Positions 1 to 10,371 of a DNA stretch of 40,667 nucleotides are shown piece after piece. The stretch comes from Methylococcales bacterium. GTDB lineage: Bacteria > Pseudomonadota > Gammaproteobacteria > JABHGC01. Position 1 is the stretch's first letter; each line of letters starts with the position of its first letter. The notes under the pieces are model-generated. The model was given only the letters and a program-made list of their open reading frames with translations. It made no database searches and was not told the origin of the DNA. The stretch covers positions 1 through 40,667 of the forward strand of contig JABHGC010000184.1 of assembly GCA_018672285.1 (NCBI GenBank), read 5' to 3'. The translations under genes were made by a program, and so were the position numbers.

Positions 1-606
1 AATCAACTCGACTCGAAGGTAAATAAAATAGTTAATAACACAGGTACGCTGACAGTGCTGCTCTATGGACTTATGATCCCCTTTTTGATACAAATCCCAT
101 GTATCTATATCATCTTCGACTGAGGGTATTTTCAACCATGTTGCCACCGTTTCTAGAGTAAGCTGTGGGTTTTCAATGGGCGATATCACCTCTTGCAAAT
201 CAACATGCGCCCTACCTTCTGATTGCCTCTGCCAATAAGTTGCACTGGCAACACCGTGTAGCAGTGCTCGGTGTTGTAGAATATCTTGAAAAAGCTTGCC
301 ATTTTGCCAGCTCACTAACGGTGAATCTATGCGCTTAACCGTATGAAAAAACTGCATTAAAATATCAGTTTCTTGCTCAGGCGTCGCAATACTGTGAAAG
401 CTCAGCTCATCTTTGTTCAATGCTATGGCTGATATGGCGACAATTTTCTTTAAGTGCGAAGGTAATTGCTCAGACCCTGTTCTTGATTTTTGTATGTGAC
501 ACATGGCTTTAACAACATCTGCATCACTCAATTCTGTTAAGCCAAATAGCTGAACCCCAGACTCTATATCTGGGATGGTGTGCATTTGATAGACAAGTAC
601 ATCCAT
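1..606 (-). CDS. Predicted 3'-5' exonuclease related to PolB exonuclease domain (partial, runs off window; catalytic residues appear degenerate)
   Basis: Hand translation from ATG at 606: MDVLVYQMHTIPDIESGVQLFGLTELSDADVVKAMCHIQKSRTGSEQLPSHLKKIVAISAIA...LVSWQNGKLFQDILQHRALLHGVASATYWQ...; open to the window edge. Scaffold matches remembered PolB-like exonuclease family (VPD..., LVSW....HYRALLHG). TAATG overlap with cysM stop. Confidence 0.7.
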   Translation of the reverse strand, partial: MDVLVYQMHTIPDIESGVQLFGLTELSDADVVKAMCHIQKSRTGSEQLPSHLKKIVAISAIALNKDELSFHSIATPEQETDILMQFFHTVKRIDSPLVSWQNGKLFQDILQHRALLHGVASATYWQRQSEGRAHVDLQEVISPIENPQLTLETVATWLKIPSVEDDIDTWDLYQKGDHKSIEQHCQRTCVINYFIYLRVELI

Positions 607-1508
607 TAACTTGCTGCTCCTTGTGCAAATACCCCGGTAGACAAATATCGATCACCACGATCACAAATAATGCAAACAATCGTCGCATTTTCAACTTCTT
701 GAGAAAGCTTTAAAGCTGCTGCCACAGCCCCCCCAGATGAGATCCCTGGGAATATGCCTTCTCTGCATGTGAGTTCACGAGTCGTATTTTCCGCTTCTGT
801 TTGGCTGACATCAATAATTCGATCCACCCGATGCGACTCATAAATTTTGGGCAAATAGGCTTCTGGCCAACGCCTAATGCCCGGTATTTTGGAGCCTTCT
901 TCCGGTTGCACGCCGACAATTTGAACCTGCTCATTTTGTTCTTTTAAATATCGCGAGGTCCCCATAATGGTGCCCGTTGTACCCATTGCACTAACAAAGT
1001 GGGTAACCTCACCTTGGGTGTCACGCCAAATTTCAGGCCCTGTCCCTTCATAATGTGAGATGGGGTTATGAGGGTTGGCAAATTGATCTAAAATTAGCCC
1101 CTCACCATTGGCCTCCATTTCCCGCGCCTTATCAATCGCACCTTCCATGCTACCCTTTGCAGGCGTGAGTATAATCTCCGCCCCATAAGCCTGCATTAAT
1201 TGCCAACGCTCTTCACTCATATTGTCCGGCATGATTAATACTAATTGATACCCTTTCATGGCTGCCGCCATCGCGAGCGCAATCCCCGTATTACCACTGG
1301 TTGCCTCAATCAATTTATCACCTGGCTTAATCCGCCCTTCGGCTTCAGCCCTAATAATCATACTCAAAGCAGGGCGATCCTTTACCGAACCTGCAGGGTT
1401 ATTGCCCTCAAGTTTAACAAGTATGGTATTACTGGTATTACCTGGAAGCCGTTGCAGCCGAACCAGTGGGGTAGAGCCTACAAATTGTTCAATTGTTGGG
1501 TACTGCAT
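606..1508 (-). CDS. cysM: Cysteine synthase B (O-acetylserine sulfhydrylase)
   Basis: 300 aa; N-terminus YPTIEQFVGSTPLVRLQRLPG, PLP motif EGNNPAGSVKDRPA, TSGNTGIALAM. Confidence 0.95.
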   Translation of the reverse strand: MQYPTIEQFVGSTPLVRLQRLPGNTSNTILVKLEGNNPAGSVKDRPALSMIIRAEAEGRIKPGDKLIEATSGNTGIALAMAAAMKGYQLVLIMPDNMSEERWQLMQAYGAEIILTPAKGSMEGAIDKAREMEANGEGLILDQFANPHNPISHYEGTGPEIWRDTQGEVTHFVSAMGTTGTIMGTSRYLKEQNEQVQIVGVQPEEGSKIPGIRRWPEAYLPKIYESHRVDRIIDVSQTEAENTTRELTCREGIFPGISSGGAVAAALKLSQEVENATIVCIICDRGDRYLSTGVFAQGAAS

Positions 1509-1583
1509 CTTTCATTCCTCATGCCTAGCGCAAGCGAAGCATGTTACCATGTTTGACAAATTTCAAACAACGCCGAGATAGAC

Positions 1584-4310
1584 ATGTCTTTTGGGATCCA
1601 AACCCGCATATTTCTTCTAAGTATCATCCCGACTTCCATCTTGGCCATTTTGCTCAGCAGTTATTTTATTCATAGCAAATTCAATGATATAGATTCCATT
1701 TTATCCTATAAAGGCCAAGCAGTTGCCAGTGTATTGGCCACCCACGCCATCCATTACGCTGAAACCCAACAAACTTACCACCTCTCCCAAGTCAGTTATG
1801 CACAAATGCAACACCCTAATATTTCAGGTATCAGGTTCCTGAAAGGGAATGATGCTTGGCTGCAAATGGGCGATACCCAAATTAGCGATACAATCAGAGT
1901 TTTTTCGGCTGCTATTATAGATTCTTCCAGCCCCTTTACCCGAAATGATAAAAACTTAGTACAGGTATTTTACTCGACCACTCAGCATCTACGAGATAAG
2001 CAACAATTACAGCTACATATCTTATTATTAGTGCTTGCAACCTTACTGTTCACCGGCATTATTGCGTGGCGGTTTGGTAGAAGTATTTCTAAACCTATTG
2101 TCCGCATGACAAACACCGTTAAATCCATGCAAGCCAGCGAGTTAACACCCAACATCAAACCCCATGACAGTGAGCTAGAAGTGTTACAGCAACACTTTGA
2201 GGTTATGCGGAATGAAATTGAACAGGCCAATTTGTCCCTGAAAAAACAAAAAACGGATGTGGATGAGAAGCTTACTGAAACGTTGCGCCAGGCTGAATTA
2301 CAAAATGTTGAATTAGAACTGGCTCACCGCCGAGCCATTGATGCCAACACAATAAAATCAGAGTTTTTAGCCAACATGAGTCACGAGGTAAGAACCCCAT
2401 TAAATGGCATTGTCGGCTTCACTAACTTACTGCTTCGAACCACTCTTGCCACCGAGCAGCGTGATTTTGTTCAAACCATTAAAAAATCGACCAACAATCT
2501 ATTAGCCATCATCAATGATATTTTAGATTTTTCGAAAATTGAATCCGGTAAACTAACGTTAGAAAATATTGACTTCAACCTCCGCCACTGCCTAGAGGAT
2601 GCCCTGTCAATACTCGCACCAGCAGCTCATGCCAAAGACTTAGAGCTGGCGTTACTCATTTACTCAGATGTTCCTGTGAAATTGATTGGTGACCCTGTCA
2701 GAGTTAAACAAATTATTATTAACTTGGTAAACAACTCCATTAAATTCACCCCCTCAGGCAATATCGTCATCCGAGTGATGTTAGATGAGGATGAATTTAG
2801 CACCTCAGATGCGCGAGCATCAGCAACCACCCCTATTAGAATTACGGTAACCGATACCGGTGTTGGCATCCCTGAAAAACACCTCGAGACATTATTCGCC
2901 GCATTCACCCAAGTTGACTCCTCCTCTACCCGCTTAGTTGGCGGCACAGGTTTAGGTCTTGCGATTACCAAGAAACTTGTCGAGCAAATGAAAGGTCACA
3001 TTGAGGTTGAAAGCCAACCCGGTGAAGGATCTACTTTCTCATTGGTGATTCACTGTACAGAGCAGCGTCAAATCAATGAAGCGGATACAAAAACCCGGCT
3101 AGAAAACCTCTCTGCACTGCTCTATGACTCTCGTAATTTTTCACAACTTGCACTTTATCACATGCTCCAAGCATGGGGCATGCAAGTCGCCGCTTATAGC
3201 AATATTGAGGATATGCAGCGTTATTTTTCAATTAATCTCAATGCCAAATTTGACCTGATTGTTTTAAGCCTAACCCGTTTTGAAGCCAATAAAATTAATA
3301 TTGATGAGATTTTATCGGCTCTCGCGCCGATTGCCCACGTCCCTATTGTCGCCCTGATCAACACAACAGAAAAAGAGGTGACCAATAACCTCTACTCTGC
3401 CGGTATCCAGGTGTGCTTACCCAAACCCCCACAGGGAGATATTTTATATCGAGAACTCGTTAAACTCACGCTACAAGATAGCTGGGTTCTGGAAGATGAA
3501 AAAACAAACAGCCCGTCTTTCCACGGCTTAAATTTCTTAGCCGCTGATGACAACCCAATCAACTTAAAATTAATTGCGACCCTACTACGGGAAACTGGCG
3601 CGAATGTCGTTGAAGCGATTGATGGCCAACAAGCTGTTACCTTTGCAGCCTCAGACAGTTATGATTTGATTTTTCTAGACATTCACATGCCACGCTTAAA
3701 CGGCATAGAAGCCACTGAAAAAATCAGAGAAAACGAGCCATTAGGCAAACGTGTCCCCATCATTGCTATGACTGCAAATGCACTTCCTGGCACGCGTGAA
3801 CGCTTAATTGGCAGTGGTATGGATGACTTTATCACCAAACCCATTTTAGAAACGGAACTCTGGGAAATGTCACAGCATTTGCTCCAGACAGCAGAAGCAC
3901 CACAAGGGTTACTCACCGACGCCTCCACCATCACCCAGTTACAAAAAAACATCCCCGTTTATGACAAACAACTCGCGCTAAAAAGTACGGGGAACAATGA
4001 AGCTCTAGCCAAAAATTTTGTTGAAAAGTTACTCGCGGAACTGGACGAACAAACGCCGATCCTACAAACCTTATTTGATGAAAAAGCGTATTCTGCGCTC
4101 AAAGAGTTGGTACACAAATTACATGGATCTGCAGCCTACTGTGGTGTCCCAGAGTTAAAAAATGCTGAGTTAACGCTAGAAAATTTACTGATCCAAACCC
4201 TTTCAGGAGATACCACCCCTGACCTAACTGGCCCCTTCCAAGATTTACTAGAAGCCATTGTTAGAGTAAAACAACATTTTACCAGTGAGTATCGGTTCTT
4301 TGACATTTAA
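1584..4310 (+). CDS. barA: BarA/GacS-type hybrid sensor histidine kinase (TM-HAMP-HisKA-HATPase-pseudo-REC-REC-Hpt)
   Basis: 908 aa; [49 protein letters not shown], Hpt [13 protein letters not shown]; next to cysM as commonly seen for gacS/barA. Confidence 0.9.
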   Translation: MSFGIQTRIFLLSIIPTSILAILLSSYFIHSKFNDIDSILSYKGQAVASVLATHAIHYAETQQTYHLSQVSYAQMQHPNISGIRFLKGNDAWLQMGDTQISDTIRVFSAAIIDSSSPFTRNDKNLVQVFYSTTQHLRDKQQLQLHILLLVLATLLFTGIIAWRFGRSISKPIVRMTNTVKSMQASELTPNIKPHDSELEVLQQHFEVMRNEIEQANLSLKKQKTDVDEKLTETLRQAELQNVELELAHRRAIDANTIKSEFLANMSHEVRTPLNGIVGFTNLLLRTTLATEQRDFVQTIKKSTNNLLAIINDILDFSKIESGKLTLENIDFNLRHCLEDALSILAPAAHAKDLELALLIYSDVPVKLIGDPVRVKQIIINLVNNSIKFTPSGNIVIRVMLDEDEFSTSDARASATTPIRITVTDTGVGIPEKHLETLFAAFTQVDSSSTRLVGGTGLGLAITKKLVEQMKGHIEVESQPGEGSTFSLVIHCTEQRQINEADTKTRLENLSALLYDSRNFSQLALYHMLQAWGMQVAAYSNIEDMQRYFSINLNAKFDLIVLSLTRFEANKINIDEILSALAPIAHVPIVALINTTEKEVTNNLYSAGIQVCLPKPPQGDILYRELVKLTLQDSWVLEDEKTNSPSFHGLNFLAADDNPINLKLIATLLRETGANVVEAIDGQQAVTFAASDSYDLIFLDIHMPRLNGIEATEKIRENEPLGKRVPIIAMTANALPGTRERLIGSGMDDFITKPILETELWEMSQHLLQTAEAPQGLLTDASTITQLQKNIPVYDKQLALKSTGNNEALAKNFVEKLLAELDEQTPILQTLFDEKAYSALKELVHKLHGSAAYCGVPELKNAELTLENLLIQTLSGDTTPDLTGPFQDLLEAIVRVKQHFTSEYRFFDI

Positions 4311-5446
4311 CCTGATCCGGTCTCAGCAAATTGGTCTTTGATCAAACGTATATCGTCTTCACAGGCCAGTAATGCTTGAACGCAGTTTGGATCAAAGAAT
4401 GATCCTGACTTCTCTTCAATAAACTCAAACGCTCGCTCAATAGACCACGCCTCTTTATAACTTCGGGCACTGGTCAATGCATCAAAAACGTCAGCCACAG
4501 CAACCACCCGAGCCTCAATGGGTATGGCATCCCCACTCAACCCAGCAGGATAGCCCATACCATCCCAGCGCTCATGGTGACACAGAATGATATTCAACAA
4601 TGCATCAGCAAAAGGGACTGTTTTCATGCTTAAATTATCTAAAATACGCTTGATAATTTCATGCCCTTTACTCGGGTGACTTTTCATTAAAGTCATTTCG
4701 CCTTCTGTCAGCTTACCGGGCTTCAATAAAATATTGTCTGGTATCGCAATTTTACCGATATCATGCAAGGTTGAGTAAAGGAAAATATATTCCACGTGCT
4801 CGTCACTCAATAATCCAGTTTGCTGAGCAATATAGCGCGCTATTACTCTGGAGTAACGGGACATTCGCTCTAAATGATAACCGGTTTCTTCATCACGAAA
4901 TTGAGCTACATCTTCTAATGAGTGCACAACTCCATTTAGCGTGGTTAACACATTAAACTCATTATTGATAAGCAGGTTAACCAAATACGCCATTATGCTT
5001 AAGTCTTGCTGATACTCTTCTGTAAATGCACCTGGATGCAAAGAATTAAAAAAAATAAAACCTGAAAATCGCTCATTGTGATAAATCGCTTGAGTAAAAC
5101 TTGACTGAAAGCCGGCTGAGCGAACTCTTTGTGTATGTTGTTTATCCAGGGGCAAATCTGACATTTGATTAATCACACGTGGTTTACCTGATTGACTGAT
5201 TGCCAGCAATGCAGGCGCATCAGACAATTTACACTCATATAAAGGTAAGGGATTTTCTATATCAGTACTATGGACAAACGTTTTCAGCACGTCTGTTTTT
5301 TCATCGTACACCGCAACAGCAATGCGATTGACCTTAGGAATTTTTTGCTTGATTAGGTCGTGTACCCAACGAATACGCTGAGCTAACGTGTGTTCAGTAT
5401 TAAAAAAATTGGGATTACTTCCCTGAGACATGAGATCCAGTGGCAC
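4307..5446 (-). CDS. GAF-HD-GYP domain protein, probable cyclic-di-GMP phosphodiesterase
   Basis: [20 protein letters not shown] and [16 protein letters not shown] motifs; N-terminal GAF-like region. Confidence 0.88.
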   Translation of the reverse strand: MPLDLMSQGSNPNFFNTEHTLAQRIRWVHDLIKQKIPKVNRIAVAVYDEKTDVLKTFVHSTDIENPLPLYECKLSDAPALLAISQSGKPRVINQMSDLPLDKQHTQRVRSAGFQSSFTQAIYHNERFSGFIFFNSLHPGAFTEEYQQDLSIMAYLVNLLINNEFNVLTTLNGVVHSLEDVAQFRDEETGYHLERMSRYSRVIARYIAQQTGLLSDEHVEYIFLYSTLHDIGKIAIPDNILLKPGKLTEGEMTLMKSHPSKGHEIIKRILDNLSMKTVPFADALLNIILCHHERWDGMGYPAGLSGDAIPIEARVVAVADVFDALTSARSYKEAWSIERAFEFIEEKSGSFFDPNCVQALLACEDDIRLIKDQFAETGSG

Positions 5447-5638
5447 AACTACGTCCTATAATTAAAATTTGCATATTACAAGATTAGCAGATTTAGCATA
5501 CGTTATTTTGGAAAAACCATCAGTCGTATTAGTAAGCCCCTGTAATGTCAGCTAACAAACACCATGCTATAATTTATTTAAATGCACCCATAAATAATAT
5601 TTGACAATTAAACCTAGTTCACATAAATCCAAAAAGGA

Positions 5639-6613
5639 ATGATGTTGCTAAGAAAAGCTGCCCAGTACATCAATCAATCCATCAGCAATTGGCTGGTCAA
5701 AGAAGAGGCTCCTGCCAGCATACCGCTATGTGATTTTGAGCGCTTACAATACGAAGTAAGACCTGCTGATGTTATTTTGGTTGAGGGGCGAAGTCGTGTC
5801 AGTGAAGTCATTAAACTGATCACCCAGTCGTCATGGACTCATGCCGCCCTTTATATCGGCAGGCTGTATGACATATCTGACCCTGCCTTAAGACAGTTAG
5901 TCCAAGAATCCTACCTTGGAGACCCTAATGACCAACTGCTCGTTGAAGCACAGCTTGGTATTGGCACCGTTGTTGTCCCGATTACCAAGTATGAAGGTGA
6001 GCACTTACGTATTTGCAGACCTCAGGCGCTTTCCCCTGTGGATGCCCACAAAGTGAGTAAATTTTGCATCCAACGATTAGGCATGGACTACGACGTTCGT
6101 CATATATTAGATTTAGCCCGATTTTTATTTCCTTGGACCATACTTCCAAGGCGCTGGCGCTCTAGCTTATTCCAGCACAATGCTGGGGCACCTACCCGTA
6201 CTGTTTGCTCTACTTTACTGGCAGATGCTTTCACCAAAGTAAAATACCCCATACTGCCGTTTATAGAGCGCAGTGAACAAGGCGATGTCAGGTTCTATAA
6301 ACGTAACACTCGCTTATTCTCGCCCAAAGATTTTGATTACTCCCCGTATTTCGACATCATTAAATACCCATACATTGGGTTGGATGATCTTTCAATGTAT
6401 CGAAATCTGCCCTGGAGTGACATTGATATCGTATATAACGACGATAAAGACCACCTACATCGCAGCCTTGATGAATATGACAAAGAAAAACAAGCAGAAA
6501 AGCAACGTTCTGCACTATATTTTAATGAAGGCGGTCCAAGCAATTTTTTACAGCACTGCGAACATTTTCTGAAAAATAATACACCTGTGTTAAATACTAA
6601 AGAACGAAGGTAG
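5639..6613 (+). CDS. YiiX-like permuted papain-fold (NlpC/P60 superfamily) protein
   Basis: 324 aa; DVILVEGRSRVSEVIKLITQSSWTHAALYIG (His) and TRTVCSTLLADAF (Cys) typical of permuted papain-like enzymes; SD AAGGA. Confidence 0.75.
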   Translation: MMLLRKAAQYINQSISNWLVKEEAPASIPLCDFERLQYEVRPADVILVEGRSRVSEVIKLITQSSWTHAALYIGRLYDISDPALRQLVQESYLGDPNDQLLVEAQLGIGTVVVPITKYEGEHLRICRPQALSPVDAHKVSKFCIQRLGMDYDVRHILDLARFLFPWTILPRRWRSSLFQHNAGAPTRTVCSTLLADAFTKVKYPILPFIERSEQGDVRFYKRNTRLFSPKDFDYSPYFDIIKYPYIGLDDLSMYRNLPWSDIDIVYNDDKDHLHRSLDEYDKEKQAEKQRSALYFNEGGPSNFLQHCEHFLKNNTPVLNTKERR

Positions 6614-6618
6614 AAACT

Positions 6619-9060
6619 ATGATCATCACCTGCGGGTTTATGTCATTTATTCTGTTATTTTGTCTGTTAGCTTATCATCGAGCAAATAGCCTCTACTGGC
6701 TTATATTGCCTAGTGCATTGCTACTCACCCTAACATTGGTCGCGCAACCTAGTCCTGCCGTCATTGCCATTCTCTGGTCCATCTGGGTTGTTGTTGCGGC
6801 ACTACTAAACTACAAACCTTTACGCCAACTCATCCTCACAGCACCCATGCTGTCTGTTTACAGACAATTACTCCCCGTCATGTCTCAAACAGAAAAAGAT
6901 GCACTAGAAGCGGGTACAGTTTGGTGGGATGGGGACTTATTCAGTGGCAATCCTGATTGGGAAAAGCTCCAAAATATTCCAACGTCACAGCTCACAGCTG
7001 CCGAACAAGCGTTTATTGATGGCCCTGTAAATACCCTGTGCGATATGATTAACGATTGGGAGGTCACACAAAAACACCTAGATTTACCAGAGGATGTTTG
7101 GGCCTATATTAAAGAACAAGGGTTCTTTGGCATGATCATCCCCAAAAAATATGGTGGCTTAGCCTTTTCTGCCCTTGCCCACTCACAAGTTGTAATGAAA
7201 ATCTCCAGCCGCAGTGTCACCAGTGCGGTAACTGTGATGGTGCCAAACTCTTTAGGCCCCGCAAAATTATTACTGCATTACGGAACCGATGAACAAAAAG
7301 CGCATTACCTACCCCGTCTCGCTAAAGGCCAAGAGATTCCTTGCTTTGCCTTAACAGGCCCAGATGCAGGCAGTGACGCAGGTGCCATGCCCGATTTTGG
7401 TGTGATATGTAAAGGCACGTTTGAAGGCCAAGAAACCATCGGCATCAATTTAAACTGGGAAAAGCGCTACATCACCCTAGGCCCTGTTGCCACGCTATTA
7501 GGCCTTGCCTTTAAACTCTATGACCCAGATAAAATACTCGGTAGCCAGGAAGAGCTAGGCATCACACTGGCTTTAATCCCGACCAACACCCCTGGGATCA
7601 CTATTGGTGACCGACATTTCCCACTGAGCATTCCCTTTCAAAATGGGCCTAACAGCGGCAAAGACGTATTCATCCCTTTAGACTGGATCATTGGTGGCAA
7701 AGCTCAAATAGGCCATGGTTGGCGAATGTTGATGGAATCGTTGGCTGATGGTCGAGGCATTTCATTACCAGCACTGTCTTCAGGCGCATCCAAACTTGCC
7801 TCTCGATATACAGGCGCCTACGCCCGCATTCGTAAACAATTTAAAACACCCATCGGTCAATTCGAAGGCATTGAAGAAGCCTTAGCCGATATGGCGGGTA
7901 AAACCTACCAAATTGATGCCGCGAGAAAACTCACCTTAACGGCGATTGATTTGGGCGAAAACCCTTCAGTGATTTCAGCCATCATCAAATACCACTTAAC
8001 CGAACGGATGCGTACCGTAGTCAACCACGCCATGGACATACAAGGTGGCAGCGGTATTTGCTTAGGCCCCAAAAATTTAATTGGCCGAGGCTACCAGTCC
8101 ATCCCCATCAGCATTACAGTTGAAGGCGCAAATATTTTAACCCGAAGTTTAATTATTTTTGGCCAAGGTGCCATTCGCTGCCACCCTTATGTGTTGCAAG
8201 AAATGGAAGCAGCCCACAACCCCGACAAACAACAAGGTCTAATCGATTTTGATCGCTCTTTATGGCAGCATGCTCAATTTTACATCACCAACATCACCCG
8301 CTCATTTTGGTTCGGTTTAACTCGGGCAACACTTGTATCCGCTCCAGGTTACGGTCCTGCACGCCGTTATTACCAACAGCTCACCTGGATGAGCAGTACC
8401 TTTGCGTTGGTCGCCGATTCAGCCATGATGGTCTTAGGTGGTTCACTGAAACGAAAAGAACGCATGTCAGCTCGATTAGGTGATGTGCTAAGTGAGCTGT
8501 ATATAGCTTCTGCTGTATTAAAACAATATCACGACGAAGGTAAAAATGAAGCGGATTTAGCCCTGATGCAATGGTCAATGGAAGATTCTTTACTACGCTG
8601 CCAAACAGCCCTACTCCAGTTCATCAATAATTTACCACTGGGTATTTTAGCCAAATTGTTAAAGTGGACAATTTTCCCAAGTGGCGCCCCTTTCAAAGGC
8701 CCTAGCGACAAACTCAGCCAACAAGTGGCAAGACAACTCCTAAGCCCTTCAGACACGCGTGACCGACTCACCGGTGGCATTTACATTCCTGAAGATCCAA
8801 ATGAACAAGGGCAAATGCTCGAACAAGCTTTAACAGCCTGCATTACGGCGCACCCTTTTGAGAAGAAACTGTCTCAAGCGGTCAAACAAGGCACGGTGCA
8901 TGATCAGATGGGTCAGGATGTTATTGCTGATGCCATTGACAAAGGCATTTTAACTGAAGACGAGGCGACAGCCGTTCGTCTCGCCGTCGATTTACGTCGA
9001 AAAGTCATCATGGTGGACTCATACAGCCCCGATGAACTCATTCCACAAGGTAAGGAGTAA
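6619..9060 (+). CDS. fadE: FadE-type acyl-CoA dehydrogenase
   Basis: 813 aa with N-terminal TM region, CFALTGPDAGSDAG, LADGRGISLPALS, IQGGSGICLGP. Confidence 0.93.
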   Translation: MIITCGFMSFILLFCLLAYHRANSLYWLILPSALLLTLTLVAQPSPAVIAILWSIWVVVAALLNYKPLRQLILTAPMLSVYRQLLPVMSQTEKDALEAGTVWWDGDLFSGNPDWEKLQNIPTSQLTAAEQAFIDGPVNTLCDMINDWEVTQKHLDLPEDVWAYIKEQGFFGMIIPKKYGGLAFSALAHSQVVMKISSRSVTSAVTVMVPNSLGPAKLLLHYGTDEQKAHYLPRLAKGQEIPCFALTGPDAGSDAGAMPDFGVICKGTFEGQETIGINLNWEKRYITLGPVATLLGLAFKLYDPDKILGSQEELGITLALIPTNTPGITIGDRHFPLSIPFQNGPNSGKDVFIPLDWIIGGKAQIGHGWRMLMESLADGRGISLPALSSGASKLASRYTGAYARIRKQFKTPIGQFEGIEEALADMAGKTYQIDAARKLTLTAIDLGENPSVISAIIKYHLTERMRTVVNHAMDIQGGSGICLGPKNLIGRGYQSIPISITVEGANILTRSLIIFGQGAIRCHPYVLQEMEAAHNPDKQQGLIDFDRSLWQHAQFYITNITRSFWFGLTRATLVSAPGYGPARRYYQQLTWMSSTFALVADSAMMVLGGSLKRKERMSARLGDVLSELYIASAVLKQYHDEGKNEADLALMQWSMEDSLLRCQTALLQFINNLPLGILAKLLKWTIFPSGAPFKGPSDKLSQQVARQLLSPSDTRDRLTGGIYIPEDPNEQGQMLEQALTACITAHPFEKKLSQAVKQGTVHDQMGQDVIADAIDKGILTEDEATAVRLAVDLRRKVIMVDSYSPDELIPQGKE

Positions 9061-9064
9061 CAAA

Positions 9065-10366
9065 ATGGCAACGACCAAAACCAGTTATGCCCGCCCCGTG
9101 TGTATCGTAGATGGATTACGTACACCTTTCATCAAGGCCGAAGGTAAGCCAGGGCCATTTGAAGCCTCCGACTTAGCCGTGAATGCCGGCAAGGTGTTAT
9201 TAGCCAGGCAACCTTTTGCTGCCAACGCACTAGATGAAGTCATTTTAGGCTGCGTCGCTCCTGGTCCTAATGAAGCCAATATCGCACGCTTAGTTGCATT
9301 ACGCCTAGGCTGTGGTGACAGTATGCCAGCCTTCACTGTGCAGCGTAACTGTGCCTCAGGTCTACAAGCATTGGATACCGCCGCACTCAATATCGCCGCA
9401 GGACGTGCCGAGATGGTATTAGCCGGTGGCACCGAATCCATGAGCCATTCCCCCATTTTATTTGGCCAAAAAATGGTGGATTGGTTGGGCGCTATGATGC
9501 GCTGCAAAACCTTACCGAAAAAGCTCAGGCACTTACTCAGGTTACGGTTAAGTTACTTGGCACCTGTGATCGGCTTAAAATGTGGCCTAAGTGACCCACT
9601 ACTGGGTATTTCAATGGGACAAACAGCAGAAAATGTCGCTTACCGGTTTAACATCAACCGAGTCGAGATGGATGCTTATGCCGCAAACAGTCACCAACGT
9701 TTATTACAAGCACAACAAGCCGATTTCATGGGCGAAGTCGTGCCTCTATATGACGACAAAGGTAACGTGATTACCGCAGATAATGGCGTAAGAGAAGATT
9801 CTACGGCGGAAAGGTTAGCCAAATTACGCCCCGTATTTGACCGTGGCGGTAACATTACCGCGGGTAACAGCGCCCAAGTGACCGATGGTGCCGCTCTACT
9901 CATACTGGCCTCAGAAAAAGCCGTCGAACAACACAATTTACCCGTCCTTGGAAAAATCATTGATGCACAGTGGTCAGGGCTTAACCCTGCCGTTATGGGA
10001 TTAGGCCCAGCCCATGCCATGTTGCCGCTATTACAGCGCCAACAGCTCGGCATAGATGATATAGACAACTGGGAAATCAACGAAGCCTTTGCCGCACAAG
10101 TATTAGGCTGCCTGGCAGCCTGGCAAGATGAAGACTATTGCAAAACCCAGTTAGGTCTAGATGCGGCATTTGGGGCTATACCAATGGATAGACTCAACGT
10201 TGATGGCGGCGGCATTAGCCTTGGACACCCTGTGGGCGCAAGTGGCGCCAGAATTGTTTTACACCTACTGCACACCTTAAAACGAAACCAACGTAAACGT
10301 GGCATTGCCAGTTTATGTATTGGTGTTGGCCAAGGTGGCGCAATGATGATTGAGCAAGGGGAGTAA
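9065..10366 (+). CDS. fadI: Acetyl-CoA C-acyltransferase (thiolase, FadI-like); ORF track start at 9032 is probably too far upstream
   Basis: RNCASGLQALDTAA catalytic Cys, NVDGGGISLGHPVGASGARIVLHLL, CIGVGQGGAMM; ATG at 9065 just after the fadE stop. Confidence 0.88.
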   Translation: MATTKTSYARPVCIVDGLRTPFIKAEGKPGPFEASDLAVNAGKVLLARQPFAANALDEVILGCVAPGPNEANIARLVALRLGCGDSMPAFTVQRNCASGLQALDTAALNIAAGRAEMVLAGGTESMSHSPILFGQKMVDWLGAMMRCKTLPKKLRHLLRLRLSYLAPVIGLKCGLSDPLLGISMGQTAENVAYRFNINRVEMDAYAANSHQRLLQAQQADFMGEVVPLYDDKGNVITADNGVREDSTAERLAKLRPVFDRGGNITAGNSAQVTDGAALLILASEKAVEQHNLPVLGKIIDAQWSGLNPAVMGLGPAHAMLPLLQRQQLGIDDIDNWEINEAFAAQVLGCLAAWQDEDYCKTQLGLDAAFGAIPMDRLNVDGGGISLGHPVGASGARIVLHLLHTLKRNQRKRGIASLCIGVGQGGAMMIEQGE

Positions 10367-10371
10367 AGACT

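Noticed and set aside
1245-1581. Plus-strand ORFs 1245-1556 and 1258-1581 opposite cysM
   Set aside because: Antisense to a clearly assigned cysM; no family features or SD; typical shadow ORFs.
1584-4310. CsrB/RsmY-type GGA-rich sRNA that BarA/GacS would be expected to control
   Set aside because: Scanned intergenic regions by eye; none has repeated GGA-loop hairpins, including the 18198-18312 candidate.
1584-4310. Degenerate first receiver of BarA ([17 protein letters not shown]...) as a novelty
   Set aside because: Pseudo-receivers at this position are common in BarA/GacS proteins.
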